Notes under the pieces: generated by a model | What the model saw: only the letters and a program-made list of their open reading frames with translations | The model's database searches: none | What the model was told of the DNA's origin: nothing | Made by a program: the position numbers and the translations under genes | Assembly: GCA_017743585.1 (NCBI GenBank) | Contig: JAGHYP010000144.1 | Span: forward strand, 1 to 7,153 | Origin: Chloroflexota bacterium | GTDB taxonomy: Bacteria > Chloroflexota > Anaerolineae > Aggregatilineales > UBA2796 | Reading direction: 5' to 3' | Length of the DNA: 7,153 nucleotides | In this document: positions 5,278 through 7,153 of the stretch, in pieces | Layout of the letters: the number at the start of each line of letters is the position of its first letter | Position numbering within the stretch: position 1 is the first letter of the stretch

Positions 5278-6675
5278 ATGCGAAAGCTCAAAAATTACGT
5301 TATTCAAGATACGCGCCAAATTCCGCCGTTTAATCAACCGGCGCGCGAGCTGAACGTGCTGAACAAGCCGCTCTGGCTTGCGCAGCGCGACGCACTAGCA
5401 CCCTACTGCGAACCTGAGATCGTCGTCAGCGCGCTTAGCGACGTCCCGCCTACTGCTGAAGAGACGCTCATCTATCGCGACAACCTGTACTTCGATCCTG
5501 AGTACATCTCAGCTTTCATTACACAAGCGCGCAAGCTAGGCGTGCCGTGCCGCGCCGCCTTCAAGCCTGATGACAAGGCACTCGTGACCTACGCCGTGCC
5601 TTTGTCGCGCTGCGTGCATCACGTCTATCGGCGCGGCGCGGATGGCAGGGTGGTCAAGGATGCGCGTGGGCGCGAAGAGATCGATCACTACGAGTTCGAT
5701 TTGTGGTACTACCCGCGCGGCTACAACCCGAACCTGACCGCAGCGCCGCTCTACATCGAGACGAACTGGGATGAAGTCGGCTTTTACTCAGTGCCTGACT
5801 ACATGTCCGACCGCGGCGACCTCGTGCATTACGTGACGCAGCGCAGCATCATCAGCATCGAGAACTGGGTACACATTTTCTTCGCCAATGTGCCGCTCGG
5901 CATCTTCTCGCTCGGCAAGCGCTTCGAGAACCGAATCATCCCGATGAAAGGCAAAGCGCGCAATCCGGAGTACAGCAACTTCACCTTGCTCAAAGTCTTG
6001 CTGCGCGCGCTGATCGAGCAGAAGCACGTGCTGGAGTGTTCAGCGCTGGTGCATGTCGGCAAGAATACGCGCATCAGTCCGTCCGCCATCATCCACGGCC
6101 CTACTTGGATCGGCAGCGATTGCACGATCGGGCCGGGCGTGGTCATCCAGAACTGCTACATTGGCGACCGCGTGAACATCGATCAGGGCGTGCAGCTGAT
6201 GCTAAGCGTGGTCGGCGATAACTGTTTCTTGCCGTTCCGCGCCGCGCTCTACCTGACCGTGCTGATGGAGCATTGCATCGTGGCGCAGAACACCTGCCTG
6301 CAGATGTGCGTGATCGGGCGCGGCAGCTTCATCGGCGCGGGCAGCACGTTCACCGATTTCAATCTGCTGCCCAAGGCGCTTGAGGTGGAGGCTATTGATG
6401 GCAAGCGCGAAAAGGTCGGTCAGAAGGTGCTGGGCAGCTGCGTGGGCAACAATTGCCGCATCGGCTCGGGCATGGTGGTCTACCCAGCGCGCATGATCGA
6501 GTCCGACACCGTGCTATTTGCAAAGCCCGACCGACGCATCTTGCGCAAGAACATCAGCTTTGAGGAGAGCGATCATCACGGCTTGCGCGGTGAGATCGCC
6601 GCGCTGCATCGCCAGAAGTTCCCGCGCGCCGTCGGCCGCCAGACGGAGACTAGTTTCCTCGAAGAATGGGAATGA
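5278..6675 (+). CDS. Left-handed beta-helix (hexapeptide-repeat) protein, probable transferase
   Basis: The 465-residue protein has two parts. Residues about 255-405 are hexapeptide repeats of the left-handed beta-helix fold (for example IGSDCTIGPGVVI, YIGDRVNI, IGRGSFIGAG and VGNNCRIGSGMVV), as in acyl- and nucleotidyl-transferases of the LpxA/GlmU type. An irregular hydrophobic stretch (about 316-335) interrupts the coils. The first 250 residues are unfamiliar: they start with IPPFNQPARELNVLNKPLWL (15-34), are rich in Tyr and Trp, and lack the GxGTR-type loop of sugar nucleotidyltransferases, so a GlmU-like bifunctional enzyme is not supported. At least eight Cys fall in the repeat region. 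The ATG is the only plausible start after an upstream in-frame TAA (5248-5250); AAGG (5263-5266) is 11 nt away and GAGG only 2 nt away. The reductase-like gene follows after 3 bp, which suggests a joint pathway. Substrate unknown. Confidence 0.8.
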   Translation: MRKLKNYVIQDTRQIPPFNQPARELNVLNKPLWLAQRDALAPYCEPEIVVSALSDVPPTAEETLIYRDNLYFDPEYISAFITQARKLGVPCRAAFKPDDKALVTYAVPLSRCVHHVYRRGADGRVVKDARGREEIDHYEFDLWYYPRGYNPNLTAAPLYIETNWDEVGFYSVPDYMSDRGDLVHYVTQRSIISIENWVHIFFANVPLGIFSLGKRFENRIIPMKGKARNPEYSNFTLLKVLLRALIEQKHVLECSALVHVGKNTRISPSAIIHGPTWIGSDCTIGPGVVIQNCYIGDRVNIDQGVQLMLSVVGDNCFLPFRAALYLTVLMEHCIVAQNTCLQMCVIGRGSFIGAGSTFTDFNLLPKALEVEAIDGKREKVGQKVLGSCVGNNCRIGSGMVVYPARMIESDTVLFAKPDRRILRKNISFEESDHHGLRGEIAALHRQKFPRAVGRQTETSFLEEWE

Positions 6676-6678
6676 GCC

Positions 6679-7153
6679 ATGTCTGATATCACAGATACCT
6701 TCGGTTTTATCATCCACCCCATTCATCCCAAGCGCGATGTCAGCCGCAAGTTCCCGCTTTTGGGCAAGCTGCTCACTGAGAAGCAAGTGGATTTCCTCTC
6801 GGCTTACTTTCCGCCCGTCTACATTTCGGAGGTCACAGGCGCGCGCAGCATGGCGACGGGGCGCGAGATCAAAGGCTGGTTCATCGCCTGCCCTCTCACG
6901 CCGAGGCGGATGCTCGAGCTGCCCGTGCAGCGGGTTTACGACAAGATCACGGCTTCTGTGCGCAAGGCGGAAAAGCTCGGCGCTCGGATCGTCGGTCTGG
7001 GGGCGTTCACCAGCGTGGTAGGCGACGCGGGGCGCACCATTGCCGAGCGCTGCGCTGTTCCTGTCACCACAGGCGATAGTTACACAATCGCCATTGCCGT
7101 TGAGGCGGTTCGGCAGGCGGCGGCGCGCATGTACATCCCGCTCGAGGCGGCGA
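6679..7153 (+). CDS. Acyl-ACP-reductase-like dehydrogenase (N-terminal part)
   Basis: The frame is open from ATG 6679 to the window end and gives 158 residues of a protein whose relatives have about 340-380. It begins FGFIIHP, and carries VTGARSMATGREIKGWFIAC (52-71), KAEKLGARIVGLGAFTSVVG (96-115) and TTGDSYTIAIAVEAV (130-144). From memory this matches cyanobacterial long-chain acyl-ACP reductase (the aldehyde-forming partner in alkane synthesis), which has GGFSSIVF and TTGNTHTAY at the same places; the wider group is also annotated as predicted amino acid dehydrogenase (COG5322). The NADPH-binding glycine loop and the catalytic Cys would lie beyond the window. GGGA (6668-6671) lies 7 nt before the ATG, inside the end of the beta-helix gene, so the two form an operon. 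An acyl-ACP or acyl-CoA substrate is inference. Confidence 0.65.
   Translation, partial: MSDITDTFGFIIHPIHPKRDVSRKFPLLGKLLTEKQVDFLSAYFPPVYISEVTGARSMATGREIKGWFIACPLTPRRMLELPVQRVYDKITASVRKAEKLGARIVGLGAFTSVVGDAGRTIAERCAVPVTTGDSYTIAIAVEAVRQAAARMYIPLEAA

Noticed and set aside
5788..6146. Minus-strand ORFs inside the beta-helix gene
   Set aside because: They are fully nested in a 465-codon gene with visible hexapeptide repeats and have no start signals.
6518..7021. 167-codon plus-strand ORF across the end of the beta-helix gene and the reductase-like gene
   Set aside because: It is Ser/Arg/Ala-rich and out of frame with both; the frame beginning at 6679 carries recognisable reductase motifs.

Overview
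The window is GC-rich, dense in GCGC runs, and reads as chromosomal DNA from a bacterium that makes coenzyme F420. Chloroflexota (Anaerolineae or a related class) is the best guess. Three things support this: a stand-alone F420-0:gamma-glutamyl ligase next to an F420:NADPH oxidoreductase; a membrane Ser/Thr kinase with a long Thr/Pro/Ser outer stalk and a C-terminal SH3-like domain, an architecture common in that phylum; and a relative of the long-chain acyl-ACP reductases. The assignment is inference and no rRNA or tRNA is present to test it.

Layout. At 1-87 lies the tail of an unrecognised plus-strand gene. Positions 167-1613 hold npdG and cofE, overlapping by 8 bp, behind a plausible promoter at 96-124. 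Positions 1617-3770 hold the kinase on the minus strand; its stop codon lies 3 bp from that of cofE. Positions 3771-4548 are a long intergenic stretch with short tandem doublets, a palindrome and an inverted repeat, and no convincing gene. Positions 4549-5025 hold a small minus-strand lipoprotein. Positions 5026-5277 are a divergent promoter region. Positions 5278-6675 hold a left-handed beta-helix (hexapeptide-repeat) protein. From 6679 to the window end runs the first 158 residues of an acyl-ACP-reductase-like dehydrogenase.

How the genes work together. NpdG moves hydride between NADP(H) and F420, and CofE adds the glutamate tail to F420, so the first operon makes and reduces this cofactor. 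The kinase and the lipoprotein are envelope proteins with no visible tie to the F420 genes. The beta-helix protein and the reductase-like protein are 3 bp apart and share one good promoter. They are the strongest candidate for a little-described pathway, possibly activating and reducing an acyl group. That function is inferred and not shown by the sequence.
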